Shown here in pieces: positions 1 through 9,347 of a DNA stretch of 64,000 nt. The stretch spans positions 5,958,001 through 6,022,000 of the forward strand of contig JAUJEO010000019.1 in assembly GCA_030762175.1 (NCBI GenBank), in the 5' to 3' direction. The position numbers and the translations under genes were made by a program. Under the pieces are notes generated by a model that was not told the DNA's origin, ran no database searches, and saw nothing but the letters and a program-made list of their open reading frames with translations. How positions within the stretch are numbered: position 1 is the first letter of the stretch; each line of letters starts with the position of its first letter. The DNA is from Metallyticus violacea. Lineage: Eukaryota > Arthropoda > Insecta > Mantodea > Metallyticidae.

Positions 1-868
1 TATTTGAGATAACTTGTTCTCTTTCATTATACTAGTTTGATAGCCTTAGACAAGCATATTATGCGCAAAGAATCTCGAAAAGAAAAAAATTTTTTTTCGA
101 AGTTTGGAAACTTCGTTAGAATCACTTTTTTTCCGTTCTTATTTAAGATAACTTGTTCTCTTTCATTATACTAGTTTGATAGCCTTAGACAAGCATATTA
201 TGCGCAAAGAATCTCGAAAAGAAAAAAATTTTTTTTCGAAGTTTGGAAACTTCCTTAGAATCACTTTTTTTCCATTCTTATTTGAGATAACTTGTTCTCT
301 TTCATTATACTTGTTTGATAGCCTTAGACAAGCATATTATGCGCAAAGAATCTCGAAAAGAAAAAATTTTTTTTCGAAGTTTGGAAACTTCGTTAGAATC
401 ACTTTTTTTCCGTTCTTATTTGAGATAACTGGTTCTCTTTCATTATGCTAGTTTGATAGCCTCAGACAAGCATATTATGCGCAAAGAATCTCGAAAAGAA
501 AAAAATTTTTTTTCGAAGTTTGGAAATTTCCTTAGAATCACTTTTTTTCCATTCTTATTTGAGATAACTTGTTCTCTTTCATTATACTTGTTTGATAGCC
601 TTAGACAAGCATATTATGCGCAAAGAATCTCGAAAAGAAAAAAATTTTTTTTCTAAGTTTGGAAACTTCGTTAGAATCACTTTTTTTCCGTTCTTATTTG
701 AGATAACTTGTTCTCTTTCATTATACTAGTTTGATAGCCTTAGACAAGCATATTATGCGCAAATATTCTCGAAAAGAAAAAAATTTTTTTTCGAAGTTTG
801 GAAACTTCGTTAGAATCACTTTTTTTCCGTTCTTATTTGAGATAACTGGTTCTCTTTCATTATACTAG

Positions 869-1007
869 TTTGATAGCCTCAGAAAAGCATATTATGCGCA
901 AAGAATCTAGAAAAGAAAAAAATTTTTTTTCGAAGATTGGAAACCTCGTTAGAATCACTTTTTTTCCGTTCTTATTTGAGATAACTGGTTCTCTTTCATT
1001 ATACTAT
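869..1007 (+). repeat. Variant monomer class: AATCTAG plus GATT...CCTCG
   Basis: This class carries CAGAAAAGC near its start, TCTAG for TCTCG, and CGAAGATTGGAAACCTCG in place of the usual inverted repeat. The two changes inside the inverted repeat strike different base pairs, so the dyad is weakened and not compensated. The CENP-B-like core becomes CTCG. Other copies begin near 4206, 6984, 8234, 13655, 16295, 18654, 21014, 24215, 27820, 29496, 30736, 32406, 34071, 45596, 50180, 54900, 56570, 61846 and 63236. At 8360-8510 and 63380-63520 the altered inverted repeat occurs in a second consecutive unit that lacks TCTAG. Confidence 0.85.
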
Positions 1008-1146
1008 TTTGATAGCCTCAGACAAGCATATTATGCGCAAATAATCTGGAAAAGAAAAAAATTTTTTTTCGAAGTTTGGAAACTTTCTTAGAATCACTTT
1101 TTTTCCATTCTTATTTGAGATAACTTCTTCTCTTTCATTATTCTAG

Positions 1147-1286
1147 TTTGATAGCCTTAGACAAGCATATTATGCGCAAAGAATCTCGAAAAGAAAGAAA
1201 TTTTTTTTAAGAAGTTTGGAAACTTCGTTAGAATCACTTTTTTTCCGTTCTTATTTAAGATAACTTGTTCTCTTTCATTATACTAG
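1147..1286 (+). repeat. 140-bp variant monomer with AAG after T tract
   Basis: The CG that normally follows the T8 tract is replaced by AAG, giving TTTTAAGAAGTTTGG. This removes the TTCGAA site and one CpG, shortens the left arm of the inverted repeat, and adds one base. Other copies of the junction lie near 6070, 7322, 7600, 50516 and 62186. It normally follows a unit containing AAATAATCTGG that ends ATTCTAG, so it is part of a conserved run of variants. Confidence 0.88.
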
Positions 1287-1999
1287 TTTGATAGCCTTAG
1301 ACAAGCATATTATGCGCAAAGAATCTCGAAAAGAAAAAAATTTTTTTTCGAAGTTTGGAAACTTCGTTATAATCACTTTTTTTCCGTTCTTATTTAGGAT
1401 TACTGGTTCTCTTTCATTATACTAGTTTGATAGCCTCAGACAAGCATATTATGCGCAAAGAATCTCGAAAAGAAAAAAAATTTTTTTCGAAGTTTGGAAA
1501 CTTCGTTAGAATCACTTTTTTTCCGTTCTTATTTGAGATAACTTGTTCTCTTTCATTATACTAGTTTGATAGCCTGAGACAAGCATATTATGCGCAAAGA
1601 ATCTCGAAAAGAAAAAAAATTTTTTTCGAAGTTTGGAAACTTCGTTAGAATCACTTTTTTTCCGTTCTTATTTGAGATAACTGGTTCTCTTTCATTATAC
1701 TAGTTTGATAGCCTCAGACAAGCATATTATGCGCAAAGAATCTCGAAAAGAAAAAAATTTTTTTTCGAAGTTTGGAAACTTCCTTAGAATCACTTTTTTT
1801 CCATTCTTATTTGAGATAACTTGTTCTCTTTCATTATACTAGTTTGATAGTCTTAGACAAGCATATTATGCGCAAAGAATCTCGAAAAGAAAAAAATTTT
1901 TTTTCGAAGTTTGGAAACTTCCTTAGAATCACTTTTTTTCCATTCTTATTTGAGATAACTTGTTCTCTTTCATTATACTTGTTTGATAGCCTTAGACAA

Positions 2000-2010
2000 G
2001 CATATTATGC
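2000..2010. repeat. Short dyad GCATA-T-TATGC (reference unit)
   Basis: Perfect 5-bp inverted repeat around one central base, present in nearly every unit. It overlaps the palindrome TGCGCA just downstream. In the 140-bp class the centre is GG and the arms are unchanged. In the ATTAAAA class the right arm is broken (TTTGC), and in a small class with GACATCC (near 18950, 25757, 34362, 39780, 51307, 52694) the left arm is broken. Confidence 0.85.
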
Positions 2011-2028
2011 GCAAAGAATCTCGAAAAG

Positions 2029-2043
2029 AAAAAAATTTTTTTT
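2029..2043. repeat. A7T8 tract (reference unit)
   Basis: A 15-bp A/T run between CGAAAAG and CGAAG. Forms A6T9 (2588), A7T8 (here), A8T7 (1472) and A9T6 (4530) all occur, and in each the total is 15. Totals of 14 or 16 are seen but less often (for example near 366 and 20650). AnTn tracts of this kind are known to be stiff or curved and to disfavour nucleosomes; that it does so here is inference. Confidence 0.85.
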
Positions 2044-2061
2044 CGAAGTTTGGAAACTTCG
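2044..2061. repeat. Perfect 8-bp inverted repeat, 2-bp centre
   Basis: CGAAGTTT and AAACTTCG are exact reverse complements around GG. The element is present in every canonical unit, so the array holds hundreds of dyads at 139-bp spacing. Common variants each break a pair: CTTCC (outermost pair), GTTAGG (innermost pair), and GATT...CCTCG (two pairs). Such short dyads are discussed for centromeric DNA in general, as sources of hairpin or cruciform structure, but nothing here proves that it forms. Confidence 0.88.
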
Positions 2062-2073
2062 TTAGAATCACTT
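2057..2073 (+). promoter_or_regulatory. CENP-B-box-like site CTTCGTTAGAATCACTT
   Basis: Against the 17-bp mammalian CENP-B box (YTTCGTTGGAARCGGGA) this matches 11 of 17. It keeps the TTCG core, the central A and the C at position 13, and lacks the three G of the right part. Of the nine positions usually counted as essential, six match. It lies across the right arm of the inverted repeat in every canonical unit. Binding by a CENP-B or pogo-type protein is inference only: an AT-rich repeat multiplied hundreds of times needs only one chance match. Confidence 0.3.
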
Positions 2074-2120
2074 TTTTTCCGTTCTTATTTGAGATAACTG
2101 GTTCTCTTTCATTATACTAG

Positions 2121-2259
2121 TTTGATAGCCTCAGACAAGCATATTATGCGCAAAGAATCTCGAAAAGAAAAAAATTTTTTTTCGAAGTTTGGAAACTTCC
2201 TTAGAATCACTTTTTTTCCATTCTTATTTGAGATAACTTGTTCTCTTTCATTATACTTG
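2121..2259 (+). repeat. Variant monomer class: CTTCC / CCATTC
   Basis: This is the commonest alternative unit. Relative to the neighbouring canonical unit it has CTTCC for CTTCG, CCATTC for CCGTTC and ACTTGTTC for ACTGGTTC, and it often ends TACTTG rather than TACTAG. These changes usually travel together, so they mark one lineage. Two of the five CpG sites are lost, the last base pair of the inverted repeat is lost, and the TTCG core of the CENP-B-like site is destroyed. The class is interspersed among canonical units over the whole window and often alternates with them, for example through 1700-2300 and 18800-19200. Confidence 0.9.
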
Positions 2260-2675
2260 TTTGATAGCCTTAGACAAGCATATTATGCACAAAGAATCTC
2301 GAAAAGAAAAAAATTTTTTTTCGAAGTTTGGAAACTTCGTTATAATCACTTTTTTCCGTTCTTATTTAAGATTACTGGTTCTCTGTCATTATACTATTTT
2401 GATAGCCTCAGACAAGCATATTATGCGCAAAGAATCTCGAAAAGAAAAAAATTTTTTTTCGAAGTTTGGAAACTTCGTTAGAATCACTTTTTTTCCGTTC
2501 TTATTTGAGATAACTTGTTCTCTTTCATTATACTAGTTTGATAGCCTTAGACAAGCATATTATGCGCAAAGAGTCTCGAAAAGAAAAAATTTTTTTTTCG
2601 AAGTTAGGAAACTTCGTTAGAATCACTTTTTTTCCGTTCTTATTTAAGATTACTGGTTCTCTTTCATTATACTAG

Positions 2676-2814
2676 TTTGATAGCCTCAGACAAGCATATT
2701 TTGCGCAAAGAATCTCGAAAAGATTAAAATTTTATTTCGAAGTTTGGAAACTTCGTTAGAATCACTTTTTTTCCGTTCTTATTTGAGATAACTGGTTCTC
2801 TTTCATTATACTAG
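2676..2814 (+). repeat. Variant monomer class: ATTAAAATTTTATTT core, TTTTGCGC
   Basis: The A7T8 tract is replaced by ATTAAAATTTTATTT, which is the same 15 bp long, and GCATATTATGC becomes GCATATTTTGC. The replacement contains the perfect palindrome TAAAATTTTA. Further copies lie near 5200, 11730, 14370, 16870, 17430, 19650, 22290, 24930, 26460, 30200, 33120, 34650, 36870, 37290, 40480, 41600, 42010, 44930, 46590, 52000, 53390, 55900 and 61170. Those at 37290, 42010, 44930 and 55900 share the extra change GCGCATAG, and all four are followed by a unit with CCTCAGGC, so they form a sub-lineage. The preceding unit usually has GTTAGG in the inverted repeat. Confidence 0.88.
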
Positions 2815-5800
2815 TTTGATAGCCTCAGACAAGCATATTATGCGCAAAGAATCTCTAAAAGAAAAAAATTTTTTTTCGAAGTTTGGAAACTTCCTTAGAA
2901 TCACTTTTTTTCCATTCTTATTTGAGATAACTTGTTCTCTTTCATTATACTAGTTTGATAGCCTTAGACAAGCATATTATGCGCAAAGAATCTCGAAAAG
3001 AAAAAAATTTTTTTTCGAAGTTTGGAAACTTCGTTAGAATCACTTTTTTTCCGTTCTTATTTAAGATTACTGGTTCTCTTTCATTATACTAGTTTGATAG
3101 CCTCAGACAAGCATATTATGCGCAAAGAATCTCGAAAAGAAAAAAATTTTTTTTCGAAGTTTGGAAACTTCGTTAGAATCACTTTTTTCCCGTTCTTATT
3201 TGAGATAACTTGTTCTCTTTCATTATACTAGTTTGATAGCCTTAGACAAGCATATTATGCGCAAAGAATCTCGAAAAGAAAAAAATTTTTTTTCGAAGTT
3301 TGGAAACTTCGTTAGAATCACTTTTTTTCCGTTCTTATTTAAGATTACTGGTTCTCTTTCATTATACTAGTTTGATAGCCTCAGACAAGCATATTATGCG
3401 CAAAGAATCTCGAAAAGAAAAAAATTTTATTTCGAAGTTTGGAAACTTCGTTAGAATCACTTTTTTTCCGTTCTTATTTGAGATAACTGGTTCTCTTTCA
3501 TTATACTATTTTGATAGCCTCAGAAAAGCATATTATGCGCAAAGAATCTCTAAAAGAAAAAATTTTTTTTTCGAAGTTTGGAAACTTCGTTAGAATCACT
3601 TTTTTTCCATTCTTATCTGAGATAACTGGTTCTCTTTCATTATACTAGTTTGATAGCCTCAGACAAGCATATTATGCGCAAAGAATCTCGAAAAGAAAAA
3701 ATTTTTTTTTCGAAGTTTGGAAACTTCGTTAGAATCACTTTTTTTCCATTCTTATTTGAGATAACTTGTTCTCTTTCATTATACTTGTTTGATAGCCTTA
3801 GACAAGCATATTATGCGCAAAGAATCTCGAAAAGAAAAAATTTTTTTTTCGAAGTTTGGAAACTTCGTTAGAATCACTTTTTTTCCGTTCTTATCTGAGA
3901 TAACTGGTTCTCTTTCATTATACTAGTTTGATAGCCTCAGACAAGCATATTATGCGCAAAGAATCTCGAAAAGAAAAAAATTTTTTTTCGAAGTTTGGAA
4001 ACTTCTTTAGAATCACTTTTTTTCCGTTCTTATTTGAGATAACTTGTTCTCTTTCATTATACTAGTTTGATAGCCTTAGACAAGCATATTATGCGCAAAG
4101 AATCTTGAAAAGAAAAAAAATTTTTTTCGAAGTTTGGAAACTTCGTTAGAATCACTTTTTTTCCGTTCTTATTTGAGATAACTGGTTCTCTTTCATTATA
4201 CTAGTTTGATAGTCTCAGAAAAGCATATTATGCGCAAAGAATCTAGAAAAGAAAAAAATTTTTTTTCGAAGATTGGAAACCTCGTTAGAATCAGTTTTTT
4301 TCCGTTCTTATTTGAGATAACTGGTTCTCTTTCATTATACTAGTTTGATAGCCTCAGACAAGCATATTATGCGCAAAGAATCTCGAAAAGAAAAAAATTT
4401 TTTTTCGAAGTTTGGAAACTTCCTTAGAATCACTTTTTTTCCATTTTTATTTGAGATAACTTGTTCTCTTTCATTATACTTGTTTGATAGCCTTAGACAA
4501 GCATATTATGCGCAAAGAATCTCGAAAAGAAAAAAAAATTTTTTCGAAGTTTGGAAACTTCGTTAGAATCACTTTTTTTCCGTTCTTATTTGAGATAACT
4601 GGTTCTCTTTCATTATACTAGTTTGATAGCCTCAGACAAGCATATTATGCGCAAAGAATCTCGAAAAGAAAAAAATTTTTTTTCGAAGTTTGGAAACTTC
4701 CTTAGAATCACTTTTTTTCCATTCTTATTTGAGATAACTTGTTCTCTTTCATTATACTTGTTTGATAGCCTTAGACAAGCATATTATGCGCAAAGAATCT
4801 CGAAAAGAAAAAAATTTTTTTTCGAAGTTTGGAAACTTCTTTATAATCACTTTTTTCCGTTCTTATTTAAGATTACTGGTTCTCTTTCATTATACTAGTT
4901 TGATAGCCTCAGACAAGCATATTACGCGCAAAGAATCTCGAAAAGAAAAAAATTTTTTTTCGAAGTTTGCAAACTTCGTTAGAATCACTTTTTTTCCGTT
5001 CTTATTTGAGATAACTTGTTCTCTTTCATTATACTAGTTTGATAGCCTTAGACAAGCATATTATGCGCAAAGAATCTCGAAAAGAAAAAATTTTTTTTTC
5101 GAAGTTAGGAAACTTCGTTAGAATCACTTTTTTTCCGTTCTTATTTAAGATTACTGGTTCTCTTTCATTATACTAGTTTGATAGCCTCAGACAAGCATAT
5201 TTTGCGCAAAGAATCTCGAAAAGATTAAAATTTTATTTCGAAGTTTGGAATCTTCGTTAGAATCACTTTTTTTCCGTTCTTATTTGAGATAACTGGTTCT
5301 CTTTCATTATACTAGTTTGATAGCCTCAGGCAAGCATATTATGCGCAAAGAATCTCGAAAAGAAAAAATTTTTTTTCGAAGTTTGGAAACTTCCTTAGAA
5401 TCACTTTTTTTCCATTCTTATTTGAGATAACTTGTTCTCTTTCATTATACTAGTTTGATAGCCTTAGACAAGCATATTATGCGCAAAGAATCTCGAAAAG
5501 AAAAAAATTTTTTTTCGAAGTTTGGAAACTTCGTTAGAATCACTTTTTTTCCGTTCTTATTTAAGATAACTTGTTCTCTTTCATTATACTAGTTTGATAG
5601 CCTTAGACAAGCATATTATGCGCAAAGAATCTCGAAAAGAAAAAATTTTTTTTTCGAAGTTTGGAAACTTCCTTAAAATCACTTTTTTTCCATTCTTATT
5701 TGAGATAACTTGTTCTCTTTCATTATACTTGTTTGATAGCCTTAGACAAGCATATTATGCGCAAAGAATCTCGAAAAGAAAAAATTTTTTTTCGAAGTTT

Positions 5801-8800
5801 GGAAACTTCGTTAGAATCACTTTTTTTCCGTTCTTATTTGAGATAACTGGTTCTCTTTCATTATACTAGTTTGATAGCCTCAGACAAGCATATTATGCGC
5901 AAATAATCTGGAAAAGAAAAAAATTTTTTTTCGAAGTTTGAAAACTTCCTTAGAATCACTTTTTTTCCATTCTTATTTGAGATAACTTCTTCTCTTTCAT
6001 TATTCTAGTTTGATAGCCTTAGACAAGCATATTATGCGCAAAGAATCTCGAAAAGAAAAAAATTTTTTTTAAGAAGTTTGGAAACTTCGTTAGAATCACT
6101 TTTTTTCCGTTCTTATTTAAGATAGCTTGTTCTCTTTCATTATACTAGTTTGATAGGCTTAGACAAGCATATTATGCGCAAAGAATCTCGAAAAGAAAAA
6201 AATTTTTTTTCGAAGTTTGGAAACTTCGTTATAATCACTTTTTTTCCGTTCTTATTTAAGATTACTGGTTCTCTTTTGTTATACTAGTTTGATAGCCTCA
6301 GATAAGCATATTATGCGCAAAGAATCTCGAAAAGAAAAAAAATTTTGTTCGAAGTTTGGAAACTTCGTTAGAATCACTTTTTTTCCGTTCTTATTTGAGA
6401 TAACTTGTTCTCTTTCATTATACTAGTTTGATAGCCTGAGACAAGCATATTATGCGCAAAGAATCTCGAAAAGAAAAAAAATTTTTTTCGAAGTTTGGAA
6501 ACTTCGTTAGAATCACTTTTTTTCCGTTCTTATTTGAGATAACTGGTTCTCTTTCATTATACTAGTTTGATAGCCTCAGACAAGCATATTATGCGCAAAG
6601 AATCTCGAAAAGAAAAAAATTTTTTTTTGAAGTTTGGAAACTTCGTTATAATCACTTTTTTTCCGTTCTTATTTAAGATTACTGGTTCTCTTTCATTATA
6701 CTAGTTTGATAGCCTCAGACAAGCATATTATGCGCAAAGAATCTCGAAAAGAAAAAAATTTTTTTTCGAAGTTTGGAAACTTCGTTAGAATCACTTTTTT
6801 TCCGTTCTTATTTGAGATAACTTGTTCTCTTTCATTATACTAGTTTGATAGCCTTAGACAAGCATATTATGCCCAAATATTCTCGAAAAGAAAAAAATTT
6901 TTTTTCGAAGTTTGGAAACTTCGTTAGAATCACTTTTTTTCCGTTCTTATTTGAGATAACTGGTTCTCTTTCATTATACTAGTTTGATAGCCTCAGAAAA
7001 GCATATTATGCGCAAAGAATCTAGAAAAGAAAAAAATTTTTTTTCGAAGATTGGAAACCTCGTTAGAATCACTTTTTTTCCGTTCTTATTTGAGATAACT
7101 GGTTCTCTTTCATTATACTAGTTTGATAGCCTCAGACAAGCATATTATGCGCAAATAATCTGGAAAAGAAAAAAATTTTTTTTCGAAGTTTGGAAACTTC
7201 CTTAGAATCACTTTTTTTCCTTTCTTATTTGAGATAACTTCTTCTCTTTCATTATTCTAGTTTGATAGCCTTAGACAAGCATATTATGCGCAAAGAATCT
7301 CGAAAAGAAAAAAATTTTTTTTAAGAAGTTTGGAAACTTCGTTAGAATCACTTTTTTTCCGTTCTTATTTGAGATAACTTGTTCTCTTTCATTATACTAG
7401 TTTGATAGCCTTAGTCAAGCATATTATGCGCAAAGAATCTCGAAAAGAAAAAAATTTTTTTTCGAAGTTTGGAAACTTCGTTATAATCACTTTTTTCCGT
7501 TCTTATTTGAGATTACTGGTTCTCTTTCATTATACTAGTTTGATAGCCTTAGACAAGCATATTATGCGCAAAGAATCTCGAAAAGAAAAAAATTTTTTTT
7601 AAGAAGTTTGGAAACTTCGTTAGAATCACTTTTTTTCCGTTCTTATTTGAGATAACTGGTTCTCTTTCATTATACTAGTTTGATAGCCTCAGACAAGCAT
7701 ATTATGCGCAAAGAATCTCGAAAAGAAAAAAATTTTTTTTCGAAGTTTGGAAACTTCGTTATAATCACTTTTTTTCCGTTCTTATTTAAGATTATTGGTT
7801 CTCTTTCATTATACTAGTTTGATAGCCTTAGACAAGCATATTATGCGCAAAGAATCTCGAAAAGAAAAAAATTTTTTTTCGAAGTTTGGAAACTTCGTTA
7901 GAATCACTTTTTTTCCGTTCTTATTTGAGATTACTGGTTCTCTTTCATTATACTAGTTTGATAGCCTCAGACAAGCATATTATGCGCAAAGAATCTCGAA
8001 AAGAAAAAAATTTTTTTTCGAAGTTTGGAAACTTCGTTAGAATCACTTTTTTTCCGTTCATATTTGAGATAACTTGTTCTCTTTCATTATACTAGTTTGA
8101 TAGCCTTAGACAAGCATATTATGCGCAAAGAATCTCGAAAAGAAAAAAAATTTTTTTCGAAGTTTGGAAACTTCGTTAGAATCACTTTTTTTCCGTTCTT
8201 ATTTGAGATAACTGGTTCTCTTTCATTATACTAGTTTGATAGTCTCAGAAAAGCATTTTATGCGCAAAGAATCTAGAAAAGAAAAAAAATTTTTTTCGAA
8301 GATTGGAAACCTCGTTAGAATCACTTTTTTTCCGTTCTTATTTGAGATAACTGGTTCTCTTTCATTATACTAGTTTGATAGCCTCAGACAAGCATATTAT
8401 GCGCAAAGAATCTCGAAAAGAAAAAAATTTTTTTTCGAAGATTGGAAACCTCGTTAGAATCACTTTTTTTCCGTTCTTATTTGAGATAACTGGTTCTCTT
8501 TCATTATACTAGTTTGATAGCCTCAGACAAGCATATTATGCGCAAAGAATCTCGAAAAAAAAAAAATTTTTTTTCGAAGTTTGGAAACTTCCTTAGAATC
8601 ACTTTTTTTACATTCTTATTTGAGATAACTTGTTCTCTTTCATTATACTAGTTTGATAGCCTTAGACAAGCATATTATGCGCAAAGAATCTCGAAAAGAA
8701 AAAAAAATTTTTTCGAAGTTTGGAAACTTCGTTAGAATCACTTTTTTTCCGTTCTTATTTAAGATTACTGGTTCACTTTCATTATACTAGTTTGATAGCC

Positions 8801-9143
8801 TCAGACAAGCATATTATGCGCAAAGAATCTCGAAAAGAAAAAAATTTTTTTTCTAAGTTTGGAAACTTCGTTAGAATCACTTTTTTTCCGTTCTTATTTA
8901 AGATTACTGGTTCTCTTTCATTATACTAGTTTGATAGCCTCAGACAAGCATATTATGCGCAAAGAATCTCGAAAAGAAAAAAATTTTATTTCGAAGTTTG
9001 GAAACTTCGTTAGAATCACTTTTTTTCCGTTCTTATTTGAGATAACTGGTTCTCTTTCATTATACTATTTTGATAGCCTCAGAAAAGCATATTATGCGCA
9101 AAGAATCTCTAAAAGAAAAAATTTTTTTTTCGAAGTTTGGAAA

Positions 9144-9160
9144 CTTCGTTGGAATCACTT
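9144..9160 (+). promoter_or_regulatory. Best CENP-B-box-like variant, CTTCGTTGGAATCACTT
   Basis: One substitution makes the first 11 bases identical to the CENP-B box left part, CTTCGTTGGAA, for 12 of 17 matches. The same 17 bases occur at 35533, 43169, 47476, 54142, 58309 and 60392. Each is in a unit with AATCTCTAAAAG and is followed by the 140-bp GG-centred unit. The right-hand GGG is still absent, so function is doubtful. Confidence 0.3.
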
Positions 9161-9207
9161 TTTTTCCGTTCTTATTTGAGATAACTGGTTCTCTTTCATT
9201 ATACTAG

Positions 9208-9347
9208 TTTGATAGCCTCAGAAAAGCATAGGTATGCGCAAAGAATCTCGAAAAGAAAAAAATTTTTTTTCGAAGTTTGGAAACTTCGTTAGAATCACTT
9301 TTTTTCCATTCTTATCTGAGATAACTGGTTCTCTTTCATTATACTAG
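9208..9347 (+). repeat. 140-bp variant monomer with GG at dyad centre
   Basis: GCATATTATGC is changed to GCATAGGTATGC: both 5-bp arms are intact and the single central T is replaced by GG, making the unit 140 bp. The same change is seen with GG starting at 9231, 35620, 36315, 43256, 43951, 47563, 54229, 58396 and 60479. At 9231, 35620, 43256, 47563, 54229, 58396 and 60479 the preceding unit has AATCTCTAAAAG and CTTCGTTGG, so the two units travel as a pair. At 36315 and 43951 the change sits in a unit of the AATCTAG class, which suggests transfer between classes. Confidence 0.9.

Larger units (their letters stand above)
730..1425 (+). repeat. Five-monomer signature block, copy 1
   Basis: Five units in fixed order: one with AAATATTCTCG; one of the AATCTAG class; one with AAATAATCTGG that ends ATTCTAG; one with TTTTAAGAAG; and one with CGTTATAATC. 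The order recurs in full at 50040-50734 and 61707-62403, with a similar run from 6844. Partial forms, starting with AAATATTCTC, occur near 13543, 16184, 24105, 29385 and 32295. A conserved order of distinct variants is the signature of higher-order repetition. Confidence 0.85.
1982..2120 (+). repeat. Canonical 139-bp monomer (CTTCG / CCGTTC form)
   Basis: This is a convenient reference unit. Counted from its first T it contains the short dyad at 19-29, TGCGCA at 27-32, CTCGAAAAG at 39-47, A7T8 at 48-62, TTCGAA at 61-66, the 8-bp inverted repeat at 63-80, the CENP-B-box-like site at 76-92, a T7 run at 91-97, CCGTTC at 98-103, and GAGATAACTGG ahead of the pyrimidine-rich TTCTCTTTC. By hand it has 21 C and 21 G of 139 and five CpG (in TGCGCA, CTCGAA, TTCGAA, TTCGTT and CCGTTC). 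The phase TTTGATAGCC is my choice; the true origin of the unit is unknown. Confidence 0.95.
1844..2940 (+). repeat. 18-unit-offset block, copy 1
   Basis: The unit order here, including a GTTAGG unit followed by the ATTAAAA class (2700), is repeated at 4345-5440 with an offset of 2,501 bp (18 units). Single-base differences such as CACAAAG here versus CGCAAAG there, and CAGAC versus CAGGC, show that the copies are not recent. Confidence 0.6.

Noticed and set aside
2029..2061. Rho-independent terminator (dyad beside a T run)
   Set aside because: The T8 run precedes the dyad on the + strand, and the dyad has a 2-bp centre and low GC. There is no gene to terminate, and the element is simply part of every unit.
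1982..2120. TATA-like and promoter-like motifs (CATATTATG, TTATACTAG) as promoters
   Set aside because: These short AT motifs are expected by chance at about 30 % GC and occur hundreds of times. Nothing downstream is a recognisable gene. Satellite transcription is possible but not shown by sequence.
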